NCBI GenBank assembly: GCA_905250125.1
Contig: CAJNOL010000800.1
Location: forward strand, 38,907-102,906
Reading direction: 5' to 3'
Origin: Rotaria sordida
Taxonomy: Eukaryota; Rotifera; Eurotatoria; Philodinida; Philodinidae
DNA: 64,000 bases
The position numbers and the translations under genes are program-made. Shown piece after piece: positions 48,016 through 58,987 of the stretch (positions are counted from its first letter, which is position 1; each line of letters opens with the position of its first letter). Under the pieces are notes generated by a model. It ran no database searches, had not been told where the DNA came from, and saw only the letters and a list, made by a program, of their open reading frames with translations.

Positions 48016-51000
48016 TCAATCATTGAGACAAAGAACATCTTTGGTTTGTTTAACAATACCATCGATCATATCTGTGTACTGTTTACGTTCAGTCGCTTGA
48101 CTTATTGAATTATTTGCAGTCATAATACATCGTATAAGATTCGAAAAACAAATGACAGCATAAGAGTGACCGTATTTGTAGACCAAATATCGCCATGCTA
48201 GTTCAATGTACATATCTTGAATGTGTAACACTGTCATCCCAGGCGAGCAAAAAATAAGGGGTGACGCCCGACATGACTAGTCTAAATTGTCCGTAGTACC
48301 CGTCTGGACTAGTCTAAAATGTCTGCACTGCCGTTTGGACTAGTTTGAAATGATTTGCAGCCAGTCAGGACTAGTCGTCTTCACAAGCAACGTCTTGCAT
48401 CTAAAATAGACTAGTCCAAAACATGCTCTAATCTTGTCATGGCTAGTCCGTTTTGTATGTGCATACTGTCCAGAAGCGTCAACTTGAAGGCAAAAGCTAG
48501 AAGAAACGAAGGCGATAGGTGGATTCGAACATTCAAGCCGACAATATTGGATACCTGACTAGTCTAAACTGTTTTCAATAGATAACGCGGACTAGTATGA
48601 AGAGTCATCTATATTGGTCATGACTAGTCGTTTTCGAGAAAGTAATGCCAATTCTGGTCCAGGCTAGTCTATCCTTCAAACAGTCTTTATTGCTTGGACT
48701 TAATCATTCGGACAATTCGTTTAGACTAGTTTGTATTGGGACTAGAACGATGTATCTAACGAGAGTTGGCTATTTATGTCCTATTAAATCTTTAAATTGT
48801 AATAACAATCAAGAATAATTTTATTCGAAAAATTAATTTTAATACATTGATATGAGGATATTATTTCATTTCAATATAAAACCTAATGATTTGAATTTAA
48901 AAATGGATTTAAACGGTGGAATCATAGTTCATTTTCAAATTTAAATAGGAAATATTTTAAATTAAGATAAACATAAACCATGAGATGAAAAGCAAGATTT
49001 TTTTTTGAAATATATATTATTATTTTGATTTTGATTTAAATTTTAATTGTTTTTTCCAATAGAAAATAACGTTTTCCAAATGTCGATAATCAAAAAAAAA
49101 TTCTGTTGAAGGAAATTAAAAAAATTCTGAATTAATTTTGCTTAGCTTTATGTAACTAATTTTCGATTTTATTACAAGTAGTTTCTATAAATATTAAAAC
49201 TTGAGAAAACGCTGAGTCAAACTGTAGTAATTAGTGTCTTCAGATGTGTATTGACATGTAAAAGTTGATCACTAGATCATATGGCTCAATCGGGTAGAGG
49301 ACGAGTAAGTAACACAAGGTATGCATGTACGAATCTAACTTTCTGCACATATTTCTATCGTTTAGACTAGTCCGAACTAGACCGCTACATAAGACTGAAA
49401 CCTAATAGATGTCGCGTCACAGACGCTCTGCTTTTTTTTATTTAAAATCTATTTTCGGACGGGATGTCCAGACGGGGTTAAATATTCCAAACCATTTTGG
49501 ACTAGTCATGTAGTAGGACTTTTTGAGAAAAAGACTAGACATGACGTATAGTCACCACTAGAAAAATGACTAGTCTTTTTGCCCGTCCTTTGCTCGCCTG
49601 GGATAGTATTCTCTAGATTGATAGTAGGAGTATTTGTGTAAAATGTATAGTCAAATGTAGAGAAAGCAAGAATCGAAAGTCCCAATTTGACAAATACGAT
49701 ATCGTAGTCGAGATGATCACTGGTAATTTTACCCGCAGATACTGATTCTGACCCATAAAGGTGCTCAGCAGCCATGTAGAATGACGGATTGTCAAATAAT
49801 TCAACTTGATGTAATAGAAAACATGTGCCAATACCTCCGATATATTTGAGTTTTCCTTCAAGTAAAATAGAACGATCTTGTGAACTTAGCGAGAGGAAAT
49901 CGGCATTCTTTCGAAACAATAGTTGAGCTCCAGTCGTTAACTTTGTAAAAATTTCATTGACCGATGTTACTTTATGACGTGCCTTAGAAGGTAGAGCATT
50001 TTGCTCGCGTGTATAACATACAGCCATCGAATATCCACTGTGTTCATCATAGCAATGAACTAAATTCGACAGAAGATTCCATTGATCGGTACTTAATGTA
50101 GATTGGTCTGATTGTAATAAATTCAAAGTTGACAACTAGAATCGACAATACAAAAATTTATTAGAAGCATCAATCTCTTAACGAGTTACAAAAACGAGAC
50201 TAGAAAAGAATATTTCTTTGATTCAGACTTTTATTTTTCTAAATTTCAAAAAAAATGGTTTCTTTACATTCTTAGATTTCTGGTTCAATTCATTTATGAT
50301 TGACAAAGGTACTCGTAGGATTTTCAAACTAAAGAAAGGATTTTACTGGTAGCTCTCATCTATAAATAAATGCGGAAACTTCGGATTTAAATCCGAGAGT
50401 TGTGTGTACTTCAAAAAGTGAATGGGACAGATGAGTCATCCTAGAATGTGTGGACACCCAAACTTATCCTGGCAAACCTTTTCTATAATACGCTTGATTT
50501 CTATTGGCTACTGCTCAATCAATAGGATTTCGAGGCAGGTGGAGTACAGATTCGAGTTCTCCGCTCTAGAAAACCTCGAGCTATCATCTCTTTGATCGAA
50601 AGACAGAGCTCTAATTGTGGATCAATTAGACTGGGCACAAACAGAACAAATTCCCATTTAGTTATCTTTGCAATAGTTGAGTTAGTCTTCTTATTTCTTT
50701 GTGTTTTATATACCATTTTGTAGCTCGTGAAATTCTCTATCGAATGGTATATAATAGTCGGGGTTTCATTTGACTATAATAGGAAAAGTTTTTTACGAAA
50801 GCGGGGATAGGTCGATTCTCGCATAGGAAGGCATAGGGAAAAATGACTATTTTTCCAATAACTCAGCAACGGCTCGGCCAATCCTTCTCATCTTCTTCTC
50901 TCGACCGAGATATTGTTGAGACTAAGCTGTGTAGAAAATTTCATCGCAATCGGACTCTCCTTTCAAAAGTTATCATGTAAACGGCCGGACATACTGACTG

Positions 51001-51783
51001 ATTCTAGAGTGTACTCACTTTTTGAGTACACAAAAGCGATCAATATTTTATGGAATTCTCTACTCTTTCTAAATCGTATTCAGTAGTACATGAAAACGAG
51101 CAACAATAGATTTTTTTTACCACTTGTAAACTAACTCTCTTAATTCGGTTTCAGATCAACGATGAAGAAAAAGTTCTGAAGCATTATTGGCAGGCGCTGA
51201 TCATTTAGTCAGTTTAATTTCAAAAGTTACTGATTGTCATATGATAAATATCATACACAGATACTGATAAAATACGTTCAATTTTTGGAGGAAGAAATAA
51301 ACGAGACTAAATGTCTTACCTGTTGTACCTCATTTCTCGCAACTACTTTAACTAAAGCACTAGATGCTGTAACCACTGACTCGACTATCTCCTTCTTCTT
51401 TCGATTTGTTTTTATCTTATTCGATAATGAAGATCGAAGTAATTCAGTTCGCATTCCATTTGCAAAACATTTCTTCAGTCGACAAAAAGAACAGATATGA
51501 CGATTATGAATATTGATTTCACAATGACCATCAAAATCACATTTAAGACGTACCTAAAAAGATAACAATAACAAGAAAAAAGACATTTATTTGGTCTTAC
51601 CAGCTTATTCTTTGCATTTCGTTTGAAAAACATTTTGCATGGAGAACATGCTACAATACCTAGATACTTGTGAAGAGCAGTAACCCCACATATTTTACAT
51701 TCAGATTGAATTGCTTTTGTCTTTTCTGTAACAGTCGTAGAAGGAGCATTAGCATCGGTAATTATTCTAACTGTCTCTTCCAT
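48016..51783 (-). CDS. Nuclear hormone receptor, 3 coding exons, last exon interrupted by a transposon
   Basis: Exon 1 51601-51783, exon 2 51320-51553, exon 3 50135-49605 continuing at 48237-48016 once the insertion 48238-49602 and one AT are ignored; this gives 389 residues. Zinc finger 1: CKIC (29-32) with P-box region ACSPCKMFFKRNA (45-57). Zinc finger 2: C66..C72..C82SFC85, followed by RLKKCFANGM. The ligand-binding-domain-like region starts about residue 140, with SQDRSILLEGKLKYIGGIG as its most recognisable part. It ends TKDVLCLND with no clear AF-2 helix. Role: ligand- or constitutively-regulated DNA-binding transcription factor in the nucleus; subfamily not assignable. As it stands in this assembly the receptor would be truncated: the frame runs from ENT into the element and stops after about 32 foreign residues. 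Confidence 0.82.
48238..49602. mobile_element. 1365-bp DNA transposon with GACTAGTC subterminal arrays, inserted in the nuclear receptor exon
   Basis: Perfect 14-bp terminal inverted repeats CCCAGGCGAGCAAA, flanked by AT on both sides (48236-48237 and 49603-49604), a 2-bp target duplication. Inside, ACTAGT (mostly as GACTAGTC) occurs about nine times between 48275 and 48730 and about three more times between 49360 and 49575, with several one-mismatch copies. The centre (48780-49300) is AT-rich and lacks it. No transposase frame, so non-autonomous. The AT duplication is reported for ISL2EU-type elements of the PIF/Harbinger group; that assignment is tentative. Excision leaving one AT restores the receptor frame. 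Confidence 0.88.
50403..51032. mobile_element. Approximately 630-bp element with GTGTACT..AAAAAGTG inverted ends, in the long intron of the nuclear receptor
   Basis: Left end TGTGTACTTCAAAAAGTGAA and right end, reverse-complemented, TGTGTACTCAAAAAGTGAGT agree over about 20 bp. The body is GC-richer than its surroundings and contains short self-complementary segments (ATCCTAGAATGTGTGG / GATTCTAGAGTGTAC near the two ends). No frame for a transposase. On the minus strand a GATAGCTCGAGG..AACTCGAATCTG pattern vaguely recalls tRNA-type A/B boxes, but does not fold as a tRNA. Confidence 0.55.
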
Positions 51784-53596
51784 TTTCAAACTTGAAATAA
51801 CTCTTCTTTTTCTTATAGAATAAACTCAGATGAGTTAAGAATAGAAAAAAAAAAGAATATATCGTCTATCTTCAACGCGTAGCTAGCGAGACTATGTAAG
51901 ACAATGAAAGAAAGACAAGTAATTATTTTTCTTTTTGCTAAGAAAAATGATGTGGAAAAAATTCTGACCTGTTGAATCGACGCATGTTACTCTTCCATTA
52001 CTAGAACAATTTTCTATTCTGGAAAGAACGAGAATAGTTTGGCACTTTCTCAAGAGACTCGTCTCTCTAGACATGAATAGTTTCGCTTTTTTTTTTTTCT
52101 TCAATTCATTTACATCTATTATCTTATGCAGAGAGATTTCATTGGTATTAATTTTAAATAAAGTTTTGATTGACATCACTTATTCTACAATTGATGTATA
52201 GAAGCTAATAAGAGTTTCATTTGCGTATAAAATATGTCAATATCTTTGTCAAACTAACACAGATAGTTAACAAATGAAGTCAAATAAATGTCTTTTATTC
52301 TCAGTATGTAAATTAGTTTGTAAACACACTTCAAATGTCACATTGATAATCATTCAGAACTACAGATTCATAATTGTTGCATCTGCTATTCATTGACATT
52401 TGAAAAATGCTTCAAAACTTAAACGAAATCTGAAATATTTTAATTCGAAGAGTCACAATCTTCGGTTTTTAATTTCCATTTCTTAAATATCAGTACCAGC
52501 GAAACTCAATGAGTCAAACTGAAGTACATGAAAATGTTAAGATAAAATTATTGACTTAAATATAATTTGACTAGTCGATTTAAGTATTTTTCATTGATGA
52601 TTGATATTTATCAAAATAGATTCTTGTTTTCAGAAACAACTTTCTAGTTAATTATTTAACTAATTGAATGATACTATCGATGTATCGACGAAAATTTGCA
52701 TTTGTTAAGCAGGAGAAAAATATGAGAAGAAGATTCATATTTTTGTTACTAAAATATCAATCAATTATTGGTATTGAATTTAATCGATCTTGTTCGTTTC
52801 TGATTATTGTGACATGTAAAGAAAGGCCTTTGAAAGAAGATGGTTTTCACGTTCAAAATAAATATGTTGATAAAACTATATTTCTTTTTTGTACACAAAT
52901 ACAAAAATCAATCAAATTGACGAACATACATAATCAAAATTTATACAATACGAATAATCTTCTTTCACACTTGCAAATTGAAATTGTTCTCATTTATACT
53001 ATTTTGACACTGGATAAGTATTTTTCTATTAGATTGTCAAATAACTTTGATCTATTTTTCAAACTATGAAATTTAATTGAAAGAAGGCATTCGAATTAAA
53101 TAATAAATTATTTTTAATAACTTGTTTCAATGATATTTCAAAAACTAAAAACGAGCTTGAATCAATATGTCTCTATCGATGAATCTTGAGAAATGATTGA
53201 TTCTTCTATGTTAAAAAAAAACATCTGGCATGTCTAATTGTGTTTAAATTAATCAACATAGAAAAAATAATTCTTTTTGTTCTGATATAAAGTAAGAACA
53301 ATAACATTTGTCATTACGTGCTATTTTTGTACTTTGCATGATATTTTTCTTTTTCAATTATCAACTATATATGTCACAAGATGTTGAAGAGGAGAACATA
53401 AAGTTTATTTATTTTCTCGTCTCAATGATGTTCACACACACAATTATTTTTACTAATTGCTTTAATGAAAGAATTTATGTCATATTCTCATTCTTACATT
53501 CAATAGAAAAAAATTGTTTTATCATTAGTTTGGATGAAGCAAAGTATCTGATTTAAAATGGAAATATATTGCTGCAAATCTGCTTCTATTAACTTA
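51784..53596. other. Upstream region of the nuclear receptor gene
   Basis: AT-rich and without recognisable genes; the 133-codon frame at 52668-53069 lacks any domain or splice partner. A nuclear receptor promoter presumably lies in the first few hundred bases, but no motif is evident. Confidence 0.45.
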
Positions 53597-53616
53597 AGGG
53601 AAGTGGCTATATACAC

Positions 53617-54420
53617 TTACGAGAGAACCGTCCGAGGTGTCCAATACCGATTCACTTCATTCATAGATCGTTTGATAGAGGATATCGAGAGAGTAAAAAG
53701 TCTAAAAGGATTTTTGCTAATGGCTCTTTCTTGAAAAGCTAGGACCAATTTTCTGTTCTTCCCAACTAACATTGCAACTCAGTCAAGAAAGATCGTATAC
53801 ACTTGAAATTTTTAGCACTACAAGCTCACACACACTACTGATCAATCTGAAAATTTTAGATTGTTTGGAGTGATGGATTATATCAGCTGATTGTAATACT
53901 TTATACCGTTCATCATAACCAATGTACTTACTCTCAAGACTTTTCGTTCATTTGCAAACAAAGACAGTTAAATAATATCATATATATCCCTATCATCAAA
54001 TGTTAATAACCATTTAACAAAGGATGGAAATGAAAATAGATAAGATATAATTATCTAAAAACGAAAAAAAGACAGCACTATAGTCAACTGTAGGAGTGTA
54101 ATTTTTCATGCGAAGCAAAAATCCTGTAAGTCAAGAACGAAACGACCAAACAATCTAAAATTTTCAGGCTGATCAGTAGTGTGTATGAGCTTGTAGTGCT
54201 GAAAATTTCATGTGTGTACGATCTTTCTTGACTGAATTGTAATGTTTTCAATTTTTGACACTGTTGGTTGGGAAGAAAAGAAAATTGGCCCTAACTTTTC
54301 AAGAAAGAGTCATCAGCAAAAATCCTTTTAGACTTTTTTACTATCTCGATGCCCTCTATCAAACGACCTATGAATGAAGAGAATTGGCGTTGGACATCTC
54401 GGACGGTTCCCTCGTTAGGT
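53617..54420. mobile_element. Foldback element with CGAGRGAACCGTCCGAG ends
   Basis: Arms 53617-53870 and about 54147-54420 pair over about 260 bp: left CGAGAGAACCGTCCGAG versus right CTCGGACGGTTCCCTCG. A TA lies next to each end, although one base of offset leaves the duplication uncertain. The loop of about 275 bp is AT-rich. The right terminus resembles the GTTCCCTCGTTAG that closes the repeat at 43975-44101, so the two belong to one family. Confidence 0.75.
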
Positions 54421-55429
54421 AGGTACAATCAATTAATTACTTTATTAATTCTTTATTTCTTTCAAATAAACAATTCTTGTGAATTATCTCTTGCAGTAGA
54501 TGAGTATGAATTAAGTTTTTATTCTTCATAAAAATAATTTTTTTTAGTTCCGTATCATGTTTTATTTTACAATAGAACTGACAGTTCATTCGAGCAGATT
54601 CTTGATTTGGTCTTCATCCATTTTTTATATTTCTTCTAACAGGGCCACTATTATAATGACATACATGCTTTAGATTTGCGTATTGAAAACGATCAAACAA
54701 TTCTTTCATTGTTTTTTCCTTATATTTCATTGAATGACGTTCAAGAGAGAATCCGCAAAACTACCATCCAAAAAACATATGGTTCGGTGTCGAAAAATTT
54801 TACATCTTGAAACTGATTAGCTAGTGCGAAAGAGCGTAAAAAATTAGGTCTAGAGATAAATTTTCAACTCTTTGGAATGAAGTCTTGAGAAGATTTTGTA
54901 TCTCGACTTTTTTTCAGTAATAATCAATGTTTGAAAAAATGATTCTTTTTGCAACAAATAAAATTGTTTCTCTTTCGTCAAACATTTCAACAGAAAAAAC
55001 TTCATCGAAGCAATCACTATCTTATACCAAAAGATAGAGCATAATTCGCTCTACAAAATCCTATAGAGAGTATTTCTATTTGCAAAGACTGGTCTGTTCA
55101 ACAGTCATTGAAATATAGAAATTATCATTGTTTTTCAATTTTTTTTTTCATATGCCTTTACGTGCTTAGTAACGCTATTGGCGGCTCATGTTTCAAGATC
55201 TCAGAGTGAATTTTGGATATGTTATAGCCTGTCGAAAGGCACACCTTTTGATGTAAATATGTGTCGGGTTAAAATACTAGCAACATGTTCAAATGCTCAT
55301 GGAAAGGTAAACAATGAAACATCTTTTTTTACCATTTTCGTGTGTACTCGGGGTCTTCACTTCAGAAATCATTTCACTATATCTTCACCCTATCGCAGTT
55401 AATTTTGATGGACTTAGCATCGTTTCATG

Positions 55430-56382
55430 AGGCTTTCCAAAATGTTTTTGAAGCATCATGACACACTCTTCTTTCACAATCCACTTCGGAATAGTAGATT
55501 CAAATAATCGAGACAGTCGTTGTTATGAATAGACCTCATTAAAGTAATCATGGAAGAATTGCGATAAACTGAGAGAAATTTTGTTTGAGCATGAACGCTG
55601 AGTCATTTTTACAAAGCGTACGTCGAAAGTTCCTTATGACTGCCTGAATCCTTGTCGATGGCCTTGTGTGTTCAAATGTAAGGTGGACTTTTTTCTATTT
55701 ATGAGAAATTTTTTGATCATTGATCTCTAAGGTCTTCTCACACATTCAAGAAACGTATTTCGCAATCTATGTATCTTTTTTCTTTTCAACTATGTCCTTC
55801 CTTATGTATCGAAATAATATTAGAATCTGTGGCCTGTTTCTCAAGGCAGAGAATAAGATGCCTAATAATGCTTCACATACATTGATCCATAGTACCATGA
55901 ATAGTAAATCCTAATTGAGATCCTCTACCGCTAGATTCAAGAGAACTGTGCTTCGAAACTGTATCGAATCGTGTTTCATTTCTTAGGTTAATAGAGACTA
56001 GACTTAGTTTCTGGCTTGGTTATCTCAAATTTAGAATGTCTTTATAGGTATGTGTGCATTCTATGATGTATTATCTTCCTAGCTCTAAATCTAAAAAGTT
56101 GGGTCAATTGGTCTTGAGGATATTGAGTATCACACCCTATTTTACTCCTAGTCGTCCTTATATGGTAGTATGCATGCATTCGTTTCATGGTAGTTTCACA
56201 GCTAGAATATGGGTCTTTCTTTTGGATTTCATCGTGAATTTCAAGATGCCTCGGCATTTGAACGAATACAAAATTGGAAGCTCACATCTAGGCAGAAAGA
56301 CTGGAACTTCATAGTTACAATCTCTTAGTTGTTGCTGGCGACGCATTTCAGCGATGTTGTGATGATAGACTGATTCATACAT
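55430..56382 (-). pseudogene. Degraded protein-coding frame inside the composite element
   Basis: Reading the minus strand from 56382, conceptual pieces include MYESVYHHNIAEMRRQQQL, then after a frame change MPRHLEIHDEIQKKDPYSS with YHIRTTRSKIGCDTQYPQD. Later come FEHTRPSTRIQAVIRNFRR, and SLSQFFHDYFNEVYS, a stop, LFESTIPKWIVKEECVMML and QKHFGKPHETMLSPS. Codon-like composition across frames separated by shifts and stops suggests a decayed transposase or other element protein. I could not assign a superfamily. Confidence 0.5.
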
Positions 56383-56475
56383 TATTGTTTATGAGTTGCC
56401 CAAAATCTGTGACATATGCGGACGAGAATCCAAATCCAATGGAAATTTTTCCACACTCCGAAGACGCAATACATA

Positions 56476-57033
56476 AAGGGTATCACGTAAGTTCTGATCC
56501 CCTCATCAAATTTTTGTTTTCTTACACGTCTCTGCATTGGAAGAGACTGATATTTTCAATATTTATACTAGATGTCTAGATCTACTCTATACTTGAATTT
56601 CACATTTCTACTTATTTCTATTACAGTGATACAAGCACCACCAAAAATTATAAGAATTTTTGAATTGTAACTAGAACAATTATGGATGAGAAAAACTGCA
56701 TTCAGTTTATAACGGATCGATATCCAGCAGCTTTTCCGTTACTATATAAATCGAATTTCGACTTGTAAATGTCTTTTCGAGTAGAACTATTCATATTGCA
56801 TTATAATCAAGAATTAAAAATAATCATGTATTCCTGGTAATATTTCGACTTTTTTTCCTTATTTTTAGTGATGCTTGTATCACTGTAATAGAAATAAGTA
56901 GAAATGTGAAATTCTAGTATAGAGTAGATCTAGACATCTAGTATAGATACTGAAAATATCAGTTCCTTCGAATGTAGACACATGTAAGAAAACAAAAATT
57001 TGATGAGGAGATCAGAATTTACGTGACACCCTT
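56476..57033. mobile_element. Nested TA-flanked foldback element
   Basis: Ends AAAGGGTATCACGTAAGTTC (left) and AAAGGGTGTCACGTAAATTC (right, reverse-complemented), each bordered by TA (56474-56475, 57034-57035). Arms of about 165 bp; loop about 230 bp. The AAAGGGTGT start matches the ends of the element at 6044-6842, pointing to one Tc1/mariner-type terminal family. Confidence 0.7.
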
Positions 57034-58176
57034 TATTTAGGGAGATATTCTCCGTTATAGAATATAACCATCCATAGTGCATTCGAGTTTTTCACTGCTT
57101 ACTATATGGAATTGAATCACCGATTTTTCGTAGTGCTAGCGAGAGACTTTATTCTTGAGATTCTGCACTACATCGGTCTGAACAATCACACGTCTCGAGA
57201 GATTTGATGGACGAACGAAACAGGAAAAAATCAACCAAAAAAGTCAAGCGCAAGTAAAAACACGTGGCTGTGTATGTGGGTGTAGATGTGGACGAAAAGA
57301 AAATCACCACCAACACTAGCACGCACACCCACACTCATACCTTTCTATGAGCATTTGGACATGTTGCTAGTATTTTAACCCTACACATTTATACCAAAAG
57401 GTGTGCCTTTCGACAGGCTATAACATATCCAAAATCCAGTCTGAGATTTTGAAACATGAGCCACCAATAGCGTCACCAAGCACGTAAAGGCATATGAAAA
57501 AAAAATTGAAAAATAATGATATTTTCTATATTTCCATGACTGTTGAACAGACCAGTCTTTGCAAATAGAAATACTCTCTATACGGTTTTGTAGAGCGAAT
57601 TATGCTCTATCTTTTGGTATAAGATAGTGATTGCTTCGATGAAGTTTTTCTTTTGAAATGTTTGACGAAAGAGAAACAACTTTATTTGTTGCAAAAAGAA
57701 TCATTTTTTTTAACATTGATTATTACTGAAAAAAAGTCGAGATACCAAATCTTCTCAAGACTTCATTCCAAAGAGTTGAAAATTTATCTCTAGACCTAAC
57801 TTTTTACGTTCTTTTGCACTAGCTAATCAGTTTCCAGATGTAAAATTTTTCGACACCTAATCATGTGTTTTTTGGGTGACGGTCTCATGGACTCTCTCTT
57901 AAGATTAAGAAAGAAAAAGGAAAGAAGAAAAAAATATTTATATTTGCATCATATACGTCATCGTTACGATATCAGAAGAGAGAAAAGAAAAACAAAGAAA
58001 CCGCAATATATACTGATCAGACTATAAGAAGTTCTATGTAGTAGAGGTTTTTTTCAGCTCCATCTATTTCAAAAGAAATTGATCCAAAAGCTAAATCTTA
58101 TAAGTGTAGAAATTACATTTCATACGAGAATAAGTTGTTCTCGTGGCTATTCTGTGTTAGGAATGGACACTTTAAT

Positions 58177-58351
58177 TTAATTTAATATTAAATTAAATTT
58201 TTATTTAACACTTAATTCACTTGAAATTTAGTGATTGACGTGGTAGATGTAACATTCTGGTAATAATCTGTTACTAACATGTTCCATCTATCATGTCAAT
58301 CAATTAACTTTAAGTGAACCAAGTGTTAAATAAAAATTTAATTTAATATTA
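58177..58351. repeat. AT-rich inverted repeat
   Basis: TTAATTTAATATTAAATTAA is followed by TTTTTATTTAACACTTAATT, facing AAGTGTTAAATAAAAATTTA. Arms are about 65 bp with a loop of about 35 bp. It directly precedes the CGTATAC element, and the ends of the two may belong to one larger insertion running to about 58735. Confidence 0.65.
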
Positions 58352-58374
58352 AGTGTTAATCTAGGTTGATCATT

Positions 58375-58660
58375 GCAGACTTCGTATACGCCTGTAAATA
58401 ATCGTATATGCTCCCTATACGACCGTAAATGGTCGTATTTTGGGGGATTACATGATCCAGTATTACGGTCGTATATCGCCGTGACAGTATACGGAGAAAT
58501 ACGGAGCAAAATGAAGAATGTATATTGACTCCATATACTAGTATCGTAAACGACCATTTCTTTCTCCGTATACGACACGAAGATATAGGACCGTAATACT
58601 GGATCATGTAAACCGCTGTATTTTTCCGTATACAGCCTTTTACGACCATGTTTGTTTGAC
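58375..58660. repeat. CGTATAC-rich palindromic element, copy 2
   Basis: Contains at least six GTATAC-type motifs and two inverted halves: ACATGATCCAGTATTACGGT (about 58450) opposes ACCGTAATACTGGATCATGT (about 58590). It aligns with 17043-17220 and ends in TTGTTTGACCTGGG. Overlapping open frames on the minus strand are by-products of the repeat. Confidence 0.72.
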
Positions 58661-58987
58661 CTGGGAAATGAAGTCACTTAATTAAATTTGTTAATTAAGT
58701 CACGTTAAATGAAATGGTCCACCCTACTGTCTATATTTGCACTGAATAATTTTTTGTATTTTTACGTGGAGAAAAACGAGTAAGAAACATCATTGTATCG
58801 TATGTATAACGTACTCCTAGAAAAACAGAATAAATGTACAAAAATAGAAGGAAGGAAAAAAAACCATTTATCAGTATATATGTATCATTGTTGTTGTTAA
58901 ACTGCAAAATATAAGATAGTAATGTATATTATTTATTGTATAATTCTAGATTGATTTATTTATATCATAATTATTAATACTATTTAA

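Larger units (their letters stand above)
54741..57902. mobile_element. 3.2-kb composite element with approximately 560-bp inverted arms
   Basis: The arms 54741-55313 and 57343-57902 are reverse complements with low divergence. The centre holds a minus-strand decayed frame (about 55430-56382) and a nested TA-flanked foldback (56476-57033). A paired TGTGGGTGTAGATGTGG / ACACCCACACTCATACC motif sits just inside the right arm (57261-57345). This looks like a transposon with long terminal inverted repeats carrying a degraded transposase. Confidence 0.72.

Noticed and set aside
48500..48570. tRNA-like B box (TGTTCGAATCC on the minus strand) inside the transposon
   Set aside because: The T-stem does not pair and no A box or acceptor stem is found at the right distance.
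50525..50620. tRNA-derived SINE candidate within the 50403-51032 element
   Set aside because: Weak A/B-box resemblance only; the inverted termini fit a DNA element better, and no cloverleaf forms.
52668..53069. 133-codon open frame on the plus strand
   Set aside because: AT-rich composition, no domain, no signal of splicing or conserved motif; length is expected by chance in such sequence.
55178..55402. 74-codon frame in the left arm of the composite element
   Set aside because: Part of the inverted repeat and not kept open in the right arm; the better protein-like signal is on the other strand further in.
58300..58677. Overlapping minus-strand open frames of 97 and 125 codons
   Set aside because: They lie in the CGTATAC-rich palindromic repeat and have no protein-like features.
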